Positions 1 through 10,911 of a stretch of DNA of 64,000 nt are shown here, in pieces. Both the position numbers and the translations under genes were made by a program. The stretch is from NCBI GenBank assembly GCA_034670405.1, contig JAXDDX010000120.1, positions 434,001 to 498,000 on the forward strand, written 5' to 3'. This DNA comes from Hoplostethus atlanticus. Taxonomy: Eukaryota > Chordata > Actinopteri > Trachichthyiformes > Trachichthyidae. Below the pieces are notes generated by a model. That model ran no database searches, was not told the DNA's origin, and worked only from the letters and a program-made list of their open reading frames with translations. Position 1 is the stretch's first letter; the number at the start of each line of letters is the position of its first letter.

Positions 1-1452
1 TGTGTGTGTGTGACCAAAACAAACACAAAAAAATGATATTTTCCGATCGCGGAGTGGGGCTTTAAAATGATGAGGTCTAATATTGAACCATTAAGCAGCA
101 CTTAACTTGTGTTTGAATGGGATACCCATACACCTTTTTAATTTCTCTTTGTACCCATATGATAACTAACGTGATAACTAACATGACATTTATTTTTGTT
201 ACAGGATCTCTTTCTGTACAACGAACCAGAAATGTCTGCCAGGCTGCGGGTCATGTTGGAGAACCCTGATATCCGTAAGCTTACACTGCCTTCTGGAATC
301 CCTGCTACTGTGGCTGAGTTTAGCTCAATTGTGCAAGAGACATTCCAGCTTCAAAGGGATTTCGTTCTACAGTACATGGACAGTGAATTCGGAGATCAGT
401 TTTTCTCCTTGACGGATACTGATGACATTAAGGATAAAGACACCATGAAAGTGATTTATCTTGACCCACCCCCTGTCATTACTCTAAATCTCGATTGTGT
501 TAACAGTTCTACCGTGCCATCAGACGACGCATGCTCCTCTCGATCAAGTGATACAGTGATCTTGTCCTCTCCAGAGCGTTCCCAACGTTCACATCCTTGG
601 CCATCTGAGTTTGAAATTCCTCGCTTTGCTTACGACACAGAGCTCCTTCTTGAGGCAGCAAATGAAGAATACAGAAAGAATGGAACACAACTCAACAATC
701 CGTCTGTGAAGTCAGACATCCTGGAAAAAATTGTCTGAAGCGATCTTCCAGTTCACAGCCTATCCTTCAAGTATACAAATATGCCAAGTTGCAGAAGCCT
801 TGGTACAAAAGCACCCATGCCTTAAGGAGCCTGGGTCCTGGACAGGCATGTACGGATGGCAAACCAGCCTGAAGTTCAAGATGGCCAATTACAGGGCAAA
901 ACTGAGAGCAATCGGATGCCCAGAAGTGGAAGTGAACTCTGTCAAGAGAAAGTCAGCAGAGGATAGACCTCCGGCCAAGAACGTAAAAAAGCCAAAGAAG
1001 GCGGAGGTAAACTTCCTCCCACCCCGTCCCATTGGTGAAACACAAGAGATCCAGGAGAGGAAGCGAGTGGAGCTTCTCAGCGAAGTACAAAGACATGACA
1101 ACAGTGTGAGTGAAAAAATGGCAAAGACCTTCTCACACAGAAGATAAGATGTCGTTTCTTGGAAGGACTTCCAAGAAAGATGGCCAGCCCTGTTCGAGCC
1201 CACTCAGGTACAAAGACAGTTGAATAAAAATAGTAATTAAATGTTAACAATTGATAATGATTCATTCTTTGTTGTCTTGACCTGAGATACTCATCACATC
1301 CATCAGTCACAAGTCTGTCAGCACCAGTCTCCAGTCTATCATTTAACCATGCATTAGAAATTAGTCTTCATATTTTCTCACTCTGCACATGCTCTAATCT
1401 GTTCAGAGGATAGGCTATGTTCCCTCCCTCTACTCCCTTGAAGTACTCTTTT

Positions 1453-1464
1453 ATTCTCTCTCTC

Positions 1465-1496
<32 letters not shown>
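1453..1496. repeat. (TC)n polypyrimidine tract at a splice acceptor
   Basis: A long CT dinucleotide run sits directly before the ACAG acceptor of the second exon of the SAMD3-like pseudogene. It is an expanded polypyrimidine tract. Confidence 0.85.
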
Positions 1497-1499
<3 letters not shown>

Positions 1500-2249
1500 G
1501 ATTGAGGAGGAGTTCAGAAGAATAACGACTGTTCCACTTCACCTTCATGCGGAAGCTGGACGAATATACGCCAAAACTGTTGGACCTGTTTAAGTCAAAA
1601 GGAGGTGCTGTGAGGTCCCGGCTGCAGAGCATCCTGGAAGTGCTGTATGAGGTATGCCCTCATAATACATTCACATTACAGTTAAAAATTGACATTTATT
1701 TGGTTGCCTGTAGTAAATGCAACTATTTGGATAACCTTTATGTAATCTGTGTAACCCCAGTGCAACACCATTGAGGAAAAAAGAGACTGTGATCCGTGGC
1801 CTGATCACATACCTTGGCGAAAGCGTGGAGGACCTGATCAAAGAATACAAGGTTTTTATATTCTATTTCACTAGGATTGATACCCGTTGGGGCACACAAT
1901 CACTAATTGGCAACCTCTCTCTTCACTGCTCTCCCCTCACACAATGCCCGGTTGCCGAGATATTCATCCCGCATCACCCACCGCATCACCGTAGACACGG
2001 GTCCAATTATAGGGAGATTCCTTTCTTTCCCTCCTCTCTCCCCACTCAGATTGCACAGCTTGATTTCATGGCTCTAGTAGCATAGTCTATGTACATTTAA
2101 GTTCAAAGTGTTGAATACTTTGTTTTTTAAATCCTCAGGATGTTGACGACACCATGATCCGAGAGGACCTCATTCAGCACACGCTGACTGTGTTCATGGT
2201 GAAGGATCTGCATTGGGATCTAGAGCAGTGGTTCCCAAAGTGGGTGCCG

Positions 2250-2914
2250 TAATGACTGGCCAGGGGTGGTGCCTGGCCTGGTGCTAGCCTATAGGGCAGT
2301 GAAAGGAACAGCTCCTTCTTACCTCCAGGCTATGGTCAAGCCTTACACCCCCGCCCGACCACTTCGCTCTGCTGCCTCGAGGCGACTGGTTGCCCCGTCG
2401 CTCAGAGGCCCCTGCGGCCGATCTACACGGTCACGGCTCTTCTCTGTCCTGGCCCCGCAGTGGTGGAATGAACTCCCCACTGATGTCAGGACAGCAGAGT
2501 CGCTGCCCATCTTTCGCCGCAGGCTGAAAACCCACCTCTTCAGGAAACACTACCCTGACTCTTCCTCTTAGCCTTGCCTATTTGTCGTCAATTATGTGTC
2601 TGAGCTCTTGTTTATTGGCTCTTGTTCATTTGATACACTTATTTGTCTTAGCTCTTGCTTATTTGGTTCACTTAGTTGTCTTAGCTCTTGTTTATTTGAT
2701 TCTCTTATTTGTCTCAGTTGTTTAAGATATAGTAGGTTGCTAACTTATTGCACTCTTACCTTAACACTAGTTATGCTCTTAGTTGCTTGTTTAGGAAGGA
2801 AATGCACTTACGATTTCTGGTGACGAGTAGTTTTCTTGCCTACCTATGTTGAATGCACTTATTGTAAGTCGCTTTGGATAAAAGCGTCTGCTAAATGACT
2901 GTAATGTAATGTAA
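2250..2914 (+). mobile_element. L2-clade LINE 3' end nested in the hAT element
   Basis: An open stretch (2266-2571) encodes the last part of a LINE reverse-transcriptase protein, with the usual YRAVKGTAPSYL, AFS-like LFSVLAPQWWNELP and LKTHLF motifs. A spacer follows, then the teleost L2/SINE tail AAGTCGCTTTGGATAAAAGC with short TGTAA repeats. The piece is flanked by 9-bp copies of TGGGTGCCG (2241-2249 and 2915-2923), so it is a 5'-truncated retrotransposition event into the hAT element. It is therefore younger than the hAT insertion. Confidence 0.85.
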
Positions 2915-3131
2915 TGGGTGCCGCAAGATCTGTTAATTTCCATATTTTATTGTGTCTATTTAATAACGTTTCATCACATAAAAATAGGCTACATTTGAAC
3001 TACATTTTATATTACATTTGAAACATGTCATTGTAAAAACAGAAGAAATAAGCAATAAACATCAAAATTGTTCATATTAAAAAAAAAACTGTTAAAATGC
3101 GCATTCATGCCGCAACGAGGATTCGTGAGAT

Positions 3132-3515
3132 TTGTGTTATTTCCCTGCTTCGAAGAATGAAGAGTATGACTGGATCCACGATCCTTTCAACTCCCAATCA
3201 TCAGAATCAGCAAAGAAGTTGACAATCAAAGCCCAGGAAGAACTTGCAGAACTGAAAATGGATCACACTTTGAAATTGAAGTTTGGAGAAATGTCGTCGG
3301 ACAAGTTTTGGCTGCTTGTGGGACACGAATATCCATCTCTGGCAAACTGCGCGATCAGTGTGCTATTGCCGTTCTCAACATCATACTTGTGTGAGCTGGC
3401 TTTCTCATCCCTGACATACGTGAAAAGCAAGAGAAGGCATCGCCTGTCAGTGGAGTCAGATCTACGCATTGCGCTCTCTTCAATCTCTCCCTGCATCAAG
3501 AGACTGTGCTCTTAA
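3132..3515 (+). pseudogene. hAT transposase C-terminal dimerisation domain fragment
   Basis: About 120 residues match the C-terminal dimerisation region of ZBED/FAM200-type hAT transposases: FWLLVGHEYPSLANCAI, then LLPFSTSYLCELAFSSLT, then RHRLSVESDLRIALSSISP. The N-terminal BED finger and the catalytic DDE part are missing, so no active transposase can be made. Identification is by family motif; the truncation is seen directly. Confidence 0.85.
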
Positions 3516-4215
3516 CAGCAGGCTCACACGTCCCACTAAAATGCCTGATAGCTCCATACACGGAGTTATTTTCGTTCTGTTTTTCTTATTAACCTAAAAA
3601 GTAGGCTTATTTTACGTTTTGAACAAAGCAAAATAAATGCACTTTTTTCTATTTTTTTTTACCAATTAACATAATTATTTATTATTATTTTAAGTTAAAC
3701 ATTGATCTGTAAATCTGCATAAATCACACACAGCAACAAATATAGCCTTAGTTCAAACAAGTCAATCAAAATGGTTGACATCTATTTTTTCTTATCATTA
3801 GCTGAGTGGTTGAGAATAATGTTTCATTTTAAGAAGTTATTTTATTTCACTTCATATTGATGCCAGTTCATTAAAATACATTCTTATAACATTCATGGTG
3901 TCATTTTAAGCTTAAAGGGGTTGGGGGGGTGCCGTGAAAAGAAATTGACTATGAAGGGGTGCCTTGGTTTGAAAAAGTTTGGGAACCACTGATCTAGAGC
4001 ATGGGATCTGCATTGAAGGAGCTGAGGTCTTGGCTGGTATTCCCAGTTTTGCACAGGCATGTACCTTGCTGATGGGACTTATCTATGGCTTGAACCTAAG
4101 CTACCCAAAATAACTTAAATACACCTTTGAGGTGTTCCAAAAAGTCTTCTTAGAACTAGATGCTCTCAAGACCTCCCCCAAGGTCGTAGCTCTCAAGTCC
4201 AGGTTACTCGCCTAG

Positions 4216-4636
4216 CTGGTTCTAGGCGAGTAACCTGGTTCTAGGTTCTAGGTTCTTAGGTTCTAGGGTCTAGTCATAAGAGACTCATTGTGCATCTAGT
4301 CATAAGAGATTGACACATGGTTCATTTCTGTTTAATGGACCCCTTGCCACAATGTATCAGGAGTGTGATGGATTCACAGGATTGATGTTCTCTGAGGTAC
4401 AATACGAGCGTCAAGCTTGAACAGTCAAGTGTGTGCAGTCAGGAGTGTGCAGTGTTTAACTTTTTTTTCAAAACAGTGTGCAGTGTTTACTGCAATTTTT
4501 ATTTTCAGGAGTGCAGTGTTTATAAAGGCTTTGCATTTAAACAATAAACTGGTTCAAACATAGTCCTCTGATGTCTTTTACTTTTATACATATTCTGTAC
4601 AGAGATAAATTAGTAAATGATCCCAAATTAAATTGC
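4216..4636. other. Post-gene spacer
   Basis: Downstream of the SAMD3-like stop. It contains short GGTTCTAGG-type repeats near 4215-4270 and an AATAAA at 4543. I see no coding potential. Confidence 0.5.
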
Positions 4637-5067
4637 GGTAACTATTTGCATCAGCTTTTTGAGTAGATTTGTGAAAATGAATGAGTAATAGGAAGCCATT
4701 TTATTACATTTTACTAACCTGATTACCTCAAGTAACTAATTTAGTTAAACTGGTTGATGAAACCTACAATAACAGTTATGGAACTGATAAAATTAAGCAG
4801 GGCAAACTTACAATAACAGCTCTGGAATTGATAAAATTAAGCAGGGCAAACTTAAAATAACAGCTCTGGAATTGATAAAATTAAGCAGATCAAACTTACA
4901 ATAACAGCTCTGGACCTGAGTAAATTATGTTGGATCAAAGCAATTTTTGAGATGCAGTTAATTGTTTGCACTAAATATATTTGTGTACGTAAAATACTAA
5001 AAGCAAAGTATATTATACTTAAAAATACTACTTGGAAATACTCAAAAAGCTGATGCAAATAGTTACC
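4637..5067. repeat. 431-bp unit bounded by 29-bp perfect inverted repeats
   Basis: The segment at 4637-4665 is repeated exactly, inverted, at 5039-5067 (arm starts GGTAACTATTTGCATCAGC). The interior is AT-rich and holds a 44-bp tandem repeat. It could be a MITE, but no clear target duplication is visible. Confidence 0.65.
4766..4920 (+). repeat. 44/45-bp tandem repeat, about 3.5 copies
   Basis: Units begin CAATAACAG at 4766, 4811, 4855 and 4899, each followed by a GGAATTGATAAAATTAAGC-type segment. It lies inside the inverted-repeat unit. Confidence 0.85.
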
Positions 5068-5110
5068 TCATTTTTTTAAAGTAGAACAAGCACATTATTT
5101 ATTTTTTTAC

Positions 5111-5735
5111 AGTGTATGACTATTTACAGAAGAGCTCTGAAAAACAATGCTCCCTCCTTCAGAAATGCTCCCTCCTTCAGTGCGTCCAGTGACTGGAATC
5201 AGTGGTACACACCAAGTTCTGTCTTTTGCCCTAGGGAAAATATTTTACAGAGCTCTAAGCTGTTTCTGCAAGTTGCTCAAGCCACAAGCTGAGCAACCAT
5301 GCCACTCCTGCTGAGGTGCCATGTGCCCAGTCAAGTGACTGTGGCTCTTCTGCTGAGGTGCCATGTGCCCAATTAAGCCACCATAGGTCTCCCACTGGAG
5401 AGCCCCAAGCCCAGTCAGAAGATGCCACATCAAGTGAACCCGACCTCAAGACAAGTTCCGATGAACAGGAAAAATACATGGAGGGACAGTTTGTTATTGT
5501 TAAATATGATGACAAACTGTATGTGGGACAGATCATGGGGATATATGGTGAGGAGGAGCTGCAGGTGAACTGTATGCAACAACTTGGAAAGAAAAATGCT
5601 TTTGTCTGGCCAAACAAATCAGACGGCATTTTTTATCGGCACAATCAAATTGTCTGTGGAATATCAGAACCCAAGCCATGCCGTCGGTTTGCCACGCTCA
5701 TGAAATACGACTGGCTTATGTATAATGAAGTGTGA
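5111..5735 (+). CDS. Last exon encoding a small SH3/tudor-like domain, function unknown
   Basis: An acceptor (TTTTTTTACAG) precedes 5111. The clear coding part is 5316-5735, ending in a TGA. It starts with a short Ser/Ala/Pro repeat (two copies of an AEVPCAQ-like unit) and an acidic stretch. The C-terminal 80 residues have alternating hydrophobic/aromatic strands (GQFVIVKYDDKLYVGQI, then NAFVWPNKSDGIFYR, then I.EPKPCRRFA). I recognise this as a recurrent teleost C-terminal domain resembling an SH3/tudor barrel, but cannot assign a function. No upstream exons could be joined with confidence. It may be a fragment. Confidence 0.5.
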
Positions 5736-5940
5736 ACACACACAGACACAAAAACTTGCTGACATAGCAAGAAAGATATTAACTTGTGATATTCAGTTGT
5801 TGTTTAACTCATTTACTAGAATGAACTTATGCCCTGTATTAAATGAATGTTTTAAACGAATGTGTATGAAAGCAGAAATAACCTCACTGTTGAGCAACCT
5901 TGTTGATATGACTGATTTACTTACCAGTAGTTATGAGTAA

Positions 5941-6399
5941 TCAATACTTAAAATATATTGAAAGACTGAGGACAGATGTCTTACTTTGTGCGATGATTAA
6001 GAAAAAGAATACAAAATGTAATGAATTTGCACAAGGAAATGCTGGATCTCAAGTTAGTAATGATAAAGAATTATGATAAAGTGGAGTTATTTAAGAAAAG
6101 TACACCCCATTTTCATTTTATAAACAATAACTTTCACATCACACCATATAACAAGTTTAGGCACTAATTGGTGAATAAATTCAGATTCCAATACAAAATC
6201 TAAAAGACCACATATATTTTTGGAAATCTAAGAGTCAGTACAACACAACTCAATAATTTTCATGCCTAATATTTGAAGTTTTAAAAAAAACCTATATATG
6301 TCAACCACCCATATGTATATGTTGCAATAAATGTAATTATCATTTTCACACAGTCAACTGGTTTTACTCCTCTATGTTATTACCCTTGAGCCGGGGTTG
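5941..6399. other. AT-rich non-coding stretch
   Basis: No convincing open frame and no repeat that I could delimit. Confidence 0.5.
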
Positions 6400-6672
6400 T
6401 AACAGCGTGAAAATCCCACGGCAGCTGTTTTTGAGATGCTGGACCCACCACATCTAAAACCATACCATACATGATACCACAGTCAAAGTCTCTTAGATCA
6501 CGCATCTTGCCCATTCTAATGTTTGGTCATAGAAAAAAAATAAATCACTAACTAAAACTAAATCACCATGTGTGCAAGCTTTATATATTGAGTTGCAGCC
6601 AAATGATTCGCTCTTTAGAGGAGCAGGCTATTTGCGTTAACGAGCGGGAGTACCTAATAAAGTGGCATTGAC
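6400..6672 (+). repeat. Diverged interspersed repeat ending CCTAATAAAGTGGC
   Basis: Segments such as GTGAAAATCCCACGGCAG, GGTCAAAG-like AGTCAAAGTCTCTTAGATCA, ATTGAGTTGCAGCCAAATGA and the terminal ACCTAATAAAGTGGC match a repeat that I recall as very common in fish genomes. I cannot name its superfamily with confidence. Confidence 0.5.
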
Positions 6673-7073
6673 ATACATGTGACATAAACAAAACAAAAAC
6701 ACACACACATACCACACTTAGCCTGTTGAGTCCACAAATGTTTATTTTACGTTACTTTGTACCCCAACCCATGTCCCACCTCCTCATCCAAAGCCACTGA
6801 CTACCCCCCTCTGCTGCTCCCTCTAGCTCCTGAAGTAATGCGCTAGCCAACAATGCCACAAAACCACGTCATCCAACGTCAATGGGATGTACCCTTGCCT
6901 CTGCTGCAAACTCATACCTGAGCTTCTTTCTTTCATAATTATTTGTCGACTGCATCTTCCCATGGCACTGTAAGCCCCCTTAAAGTAAAGTCCACAATGT
7001 GGCCAACCATAGAACTAAGTTTGGTCTTAAACTAGTGCTCGATACATCTCGCAGGAAGTCGTTTGCCTAAGAG
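6673..7073. other. Spacer without recognisable features
   Basis: It includes a short CA-rich run near 6700. No coding signal is seen. Confidence 0.4.
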
Positions 7074-7308
7074 TACGTCCACACTAAGCTGTTTCAATTT
7101 TAGTGTCTAGTCTTTTTGAAAAGCTTGCCGTCCACACTAGACCACCAAAAACAGATACCTCCTTCCATGGGCATGCACAGACCACTCGGTCGGCTCGCTC
7201 ACGGCTGGCAGTCAAACAGTGAAACGCCATCGTTTTTTAAAGTCTCCGTTTTCAAATTCATGCACTTGGGAGAGCGTTTTCAAATTTAAACTGCTTAGTG
7301 TGGACGTA
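7074..7308. mobile_element. Short MITE-like element with TACGTCCACACTAAGC ends
   Basis: The left end TACGTCCACACTAAGC is matched inverted at the right end, GCTTAGTGTGGACGTA. The 235-bp interior has no coding capacity. The flanks share a GCCTAA motif, but the exact duplication is unclear. It is a non-autonomous DNA transposon, class uncertain. Confidence 0.65.
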
Positions 7309-8158
7309 GCCTAAATCTACTGACATTTCCCAGTCCCTACCTCCCACTAGTTGCCCTGTGTTATTCCTGCCTACTACTGCTATTTTCCTAATCTGCTCTC
7401 CCTCACGGACAAAACCAATTTCAGAACATTCCTTCCTAATAGCTGAAGAATTAGTTTCTATTTGTTGTACTCTCAATTGTGGTCGCTAAATCCTTCAACA
7501 CCTGAGTATGTCTCAAAGTATATCGTCCTTGGGAGAGACTTGTTGGGAGAGATTTAGTGCCATCTCAGTCTCACTTTTGCAAATTTTACGTCCTCTGTTA
7601 AACTAGACGGGGGGTAACTCAAGAAGCCCCTTCCCATACAATACTACACTACAAAGACTGCCATTTCTTAACATATGAACTAATCAATTTAGTAGCTTCT
7701 CTACCTTTGTTATGGGTAAATCCAATCTACAGGCACCACAACTTTGTCTTACCGGGTAGTATTGACTTCTCTATGCTATATATTCCTCAATAATTACTTC
7801 CTGTCTGAACCTGCTCCTTGTCATTTAGGTTTGCACGATACCAAAATTGATTTGCTTGGCTTTACTTTAATCCCAGCCCTAATTAGGTTATCAGTCAGTT
7901 TGGTAAGAAACCTTTTTGTGCAAGATGTCGTATTTATTTATTTATTTTATTTCTATAAAAGCTCATAAAGCTACTAAAAATATTTGAATAAAATAAACAA
8001 AACACAACACTTATTACATTTGTACATTTTTGTAAATTTTATATATACAATTCTTTCCAGTGTCAAAGTAAATGGAAAGATTCTTAACAAAGAAGCATTC
8101 TCTAGCATTAAAATTTGACTAAAAATCAAAGTTTATTTGTCACATGTGGTCATCATAC
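7309..8158. other. Spacer left of the Polinton
   Basis: Short open frames only, none recognisable. AT-rich toward 8.0 kb. This DNA should be continuous with 22805 onward in a chromosome lacking the Polinton. Confidence 0.5.
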
Positions 8159-8164
8159 AATGTA
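8159..8164. other. Left target-site duplication AATGTA
   Basis: The six bases AATGTA directly abut the left terminal repeat and recur directly after the right one (22799-22804). Six bp is the size made by Polinton integrases. Confidence 0.92.
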
Positions 8165-8395
8165 AGTAGTTAATATGACCCACCTTATGTCAAAATTTGA
8201 TTGATGACCCCCATTTGATTGATGACCTGTCAAAGTTGACAGTTTTGATTGATAGCTTGTCAGTATTTGACAGTTTTGATTGATGACCTATAGACCTCCA
8301 TTTGATCGACAGCCTGTCAGTAATTTGTCAGCTTTGAATGATGCCCTGTGTGATGTGTCATGTTGTGACCTTTTAATTATTTAATGATCCTAATG
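8165..8395 (+). repeat. Polinton left terminal inverted repeat
   Basis: About 230 bp match the right end almost base for base. Weaker similarity extends to about 8530. The arm contains several iterated TTTGATTGATGACC-like motifs separated by TGTCA elements, possibly integrase or replication binding sites (inference). Confidence 0.93.
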
Positions 8396-8695
8396 ATGAG
8401 GTATTTCCGTGTGTGTGGGCGGAAGCGTCATTCATTTGTTCTTTTGATCCTGAAACGGGGGTATTGACCAACCGTGGGGCATTGGGGGTTGTGTGACATC
8501 TGGAGGGCTATGGGAAAGTGTTTTTGTTTTATGATCCTAGTGTTCAGAAGCGTATTTTCGACCGGAAGGTTGAAAAAGAAAAAAGAGAAAAAGAAAAAAA
8601 AAAAAGAGGCAGGATTTTAAAAAAGGGTAAATACGGAGACGGAGACTAATGGCGTCATCATTTGGAAGCTCATTTTGGAAGCAATACCAACCGCT
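8396..8695 (+). promoter_or_regulatory. Subterminal and leader region of the first Polinton gene
   Basis: It contains the diverged inner part of the inverted repeat (to about 8530) and a purine-rich GAAAAAG run at 8575-8610 ahead of the first reading frame. No TATA box could be assigned with confidence. Confidence 0.35.
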
Positions 8696-9526
8696 ATGGC
8701 CGCCTCTCCAACACCCTCACAACCCATCGAGGATCAACCCATGTCGGGTAGCTTGAGCTATCAGAGCCCGGACCCTGAGAACCGATACGATGATGTGCCG
8801 GTGGTCGCTCCGAATGCGCCCGTCAGAAGAATCAAACCCCGGCGTCTGACTAGCGATGATCCGTGGGTATGTTGCAAGCAGTTGTTCAACAAGAAACTGC
8901 CGCAAGATGAGACAGCAAGAGGTGATGGCTATGAAGGACATGATGATGAAGATAAAGAAAATAAGCCATGGCTGTGTGGACATGATGAATATCTAGGCCG
9001 ACAGAACCTCACATTCCTCAGAGAAGTGGAAGAAGATATGAACGGGATCGACGTTGCTGAGCAAACAGGTCAAGCGAAGACAGATGTTGGAGGGCCTGCT
9101 CAAGACTTGTCCCCGCGTCTACCTTCAGAGGCTGTAGATCTTTTAAAGGCCACTACATGCATATGTATCGAAAAGCTTCTTAATACAAAGCTGGAGCAAG
9201 ACTGTTGGGGTTGTCAAACAAACCACCCTAGCCAAAGAAGGCATACCTGTGTATATGGAGTACCAGCCTATTACTTTACTGACAAAGTATGTGATAAGCT
9301 ATTTACAAAGTCTTTCTTAGAAATATTAATACAAGTTTTAGGGCGCACTCTGAATATATATACAACACCTGACAAGATTCTTGGTGTGGCTGAAACAGTG
9401 GCTGTCGAGCTACAAGCAGAGAGCGACATTGACAAGAAACTGGTTGAGATAAAAGAAAAACTCATCACCCCTGCCAACGAATCTAACATCTTTGAAGCTG
9501 TACAGAGCTGGGTGGTGTCCTTCTAG
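8696..9526 (+). CDS. Polinton-associated protein with a Cys/His zinc motif
   Basis: The first gene inside the left repeat, 276 residues from the ATG at 8696. An in-frame TTG lies upstream, but this ATG is the first in frame. The N-terminus is Pro/Ser-rich and basic (APVRRIKPRRL), the middle is acidic, and a short region near residue 180 carries CWGCQTNHPSQRRHTC, a plausible zinc-binding cluster. The C-terminus is helical with charged repeats. I recall similar C-x2-C..H-x-C proteins in fish Polintons but know no function. It may be an early or regulatory protein by position (inference). The frame is intact, and AATAAA near 9707 could serve as its polyadenylation signal. Confidence 0.7.
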   Translation: MAASPTPSQPIEDQPMSGSLSYQSPDPENRYDDVPVVAPNAPVRRIKPRRLTSDDPWVCCKQLFNKKLPQDETARGDGYEGHDDEDKENKPWLCGHDEYLGRQNLTFLREVEEDMNGIDVAEQTGQAKTDVGGPAQDLSPRLPSEAVDLLKATTCICIEKLLNTKLEQDCWGCQTNHPSQRRHTCVYGVPAYYFTDKVCDKLFTKSFLEILIQVLGRTLNIYTTPDKILGVAETVAVELQAESDIDKKLVEIKEKLITPANESNIFEAVQSWVVSF

Positions 9527-9781
9527 AGAATTGAATGAACGATACGACGAATACAGATGACAGTGACAACAAACCATATATCTATTTTTTATTATTTTTT
9601 ATTTCAATAATCATGTATGGGGTATCGATATTGTGAATAAGATTGGGTGTCTATGTATCTATTTGTACATGTATGTTGATGTATGAGCAATAACAAAACA
9701 TGTAAAAATAAAATGACCCATTCCATAACATAAAGACTGTTTGAGTCCCATTCTCTTCTCATTTGGTTTACGGCATCACCC
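9527..9781. other. Intergenic AT-rich spacer in the Polinton
   Basis: It holds a candidate polyadenylation signal (AAAATAAAATG around 9705). The next gene starts at 9782. Nothing else is evident. Confidence 0.5.
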
Positions 9782-10855
9782 ATGGATAGTACCTTAGAGA
9801 AAATTTATTATGACCCTGCAAACCCAGGGTCATTTGGCGGTATTAGCAAATTACACACAGCTGTAAAAGAAAATATCGGCGTGGCTCCACCTCTACAAGA
9901 TATAAAGAAATGGTTATTTAAACAAGATGCTTATACATTACATGCACCGCTATTCAAAAACTTTAAGAGGAATAGGGTTCTAGTTAACGGGATAGATGGA
10001 CAGTTTCAGGCAGACTTGGTGGAAATGGGTCAGTATTCAGATGCAAACGATGGCGTGCGTTATATTTTGACAGTCATTGACGTCTTTTCAAAATACGCAT
10101 GGGTTCGCTGTCTGACTTCTAAGACCGGGAATAATGTGACCAAGGCTTTTCGTGACATTCTAACACATGGCCGTGTACCCAAGAAACTACAAACAGACGC
10201 CGGAAAAGAATTTTATAATAAGTCGTTCCAAGGACTGATGGAAACGTATAATATTAAGCATTTCTCAACGTCAAACGAGACCAAGGCTAGTGTGGTGGAA
10301 CGCTTCAACAGGACTCTAAAAACTCGCATGTGGAGATATTTAACGGCTGTTAATTCACATCGTTATGTAGATAAACTGCAGGATATGGTGTTGAGCTACA
10401 ACAGCACTTATCATAGATCGATCAAAATGGCTCCTGATCAAGTGAATCAAGACAATGAGAAAGAGGTGTTTAACAATCTATACAAAACAAAGCCTGAATC
10501 ACCTGTTGAATTTAAGTTTGATCTGGGCGACTCCGTTAGAATTTCAAAGCTTCGCGGTGCTTTTCGAAAAGGATATGAACAGACTTTTACAGATGAATAT
10601 TTTACAATAACACAGCGTTTAGCACGCCGACCCCCCGTCTATATATTAAAAGACCACGCAGGAGATGTGTTACAGGGTACTTTTTATGAGAAAGAGTTGC
10701 AACAAGTAATCATCGGTAAAAACAAAGTGTTTAAGATAGAAAAGATATTGGCTAGAAAAAGACAGGGGCGTAGAAAAATGGTGCTGGTTAAATGGCTAGG
10801 ATGGCCCGACAAATTCAACTCCTGGGTTTCAGAGAGTCACATATCTAATGCTTAA
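9782..10855 (+). CDS. Polinton retroviral-type integrase with C-terminal chromodomain
   Basis: 357 residues and an intact frame. It would insert the linear element DNA into the host genome. The catalytic core is clear: first Asp in QADLVEM (about residue 80), second in LQTDAGKEF (about 139), Glu in ASVVERFNRTLK (about 176), so a full DDE triad. An SH3-like C-terminal region follows (LGDSVRISKLRGAF), then a chromodomain (VFKIEKILARK, then VLVKWLGWPDKFNSWV) that may guide targeting to marked chromatin. Length and layout are typical for Polinton INT. The ATG follows the CATCACCC context directly. The 6-bp target duplication at the element ends fits its activity. Confidence 0.95.
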   Translation: MDSTLEKIYYDPANPGSFGGISKLHTAVKENIGVAPPLQDIKKWLFKQDAYTLHAPLFKNFKRNRVLVNGIDGQFQADLVEMGQYSDANDGVRYILTVIDVFSKYAWVRCLTSKTGNNVTKAFRDILTHGRVPKKLQTDAGKEFYNKSFQGLMETYNIKHFSTSNETKASVVERFNRTLKTRMWRYLTAVNSHRYVDKLQDMVLSYNSTYHRSIKMAPDQVNQDNEKEVFNNLYKTKPESPVEFKFDLGDSVRISKLRGAFRKGYEQTFTDEYFTITQRLARRPPVYILKDHAGDVLQGTFYEKELQQVIIGKNKVFKIEKILARKRQGRRKMVLVKWLGWPDKFNSWVSESHISNA

Positions 10856-10911
10856 ACACATAAACATCATTCTACATGGTGCAGAGTAGGTGTAAGCACC
10901 TAACCGCTAAT

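Larger units (their letters stand above)
2226..3991 (+). mobile_element. hAT DNA transposon with 8-bp target duplication
   Basis: The ends are CAGTGGTTCCCAAA and its reverse complement TTTGGGAACCACTG. The flanks are exact 8-bp copies of ATCTAGAG at 2218-2225 and 3992-3999, as expected for hAT. The element interrupts the last exon of the SAMD3-like gene, and that reading frame resumes after the right duplication. Only the C-terminal part of a transposase remains (3132-3515), and an L2 LINE is nested near the left end. It is non-autonomous as it stands. Confidence 0.9.
205..4215 (+). pseudogene. SAMD3-like multi-exon gene, decayed and transposon-interrupted
   Basis: Exons read 205-1206, 1501-1651, 1761-1851 and 2139-2225, resuming at 4000-4215, each with AG/GT borders where expected. 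The translation resembles a fish family often annotated as sterile-alpha-motif protein 3-like. It has an N-terminal PB1-like part (about residues 1-95 of the exon), an acidic Ser-rich linker, a basic KNVKKPKK stretch, and a C-terminal block ending in LELDALK..LKSRLLA. It is broken by a frameshift in an A-run near 730-737, an in-frame TAA at 1145-1147 before the end of exon 1, a frameshift near 1540, a stop near 4110, and a hAT insertion in the last exon. An AATAAA lies at 4543. The 5' exons are outside the window. Family recognition is from memory; the breaks are seen directly. Confidence 0.75.
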
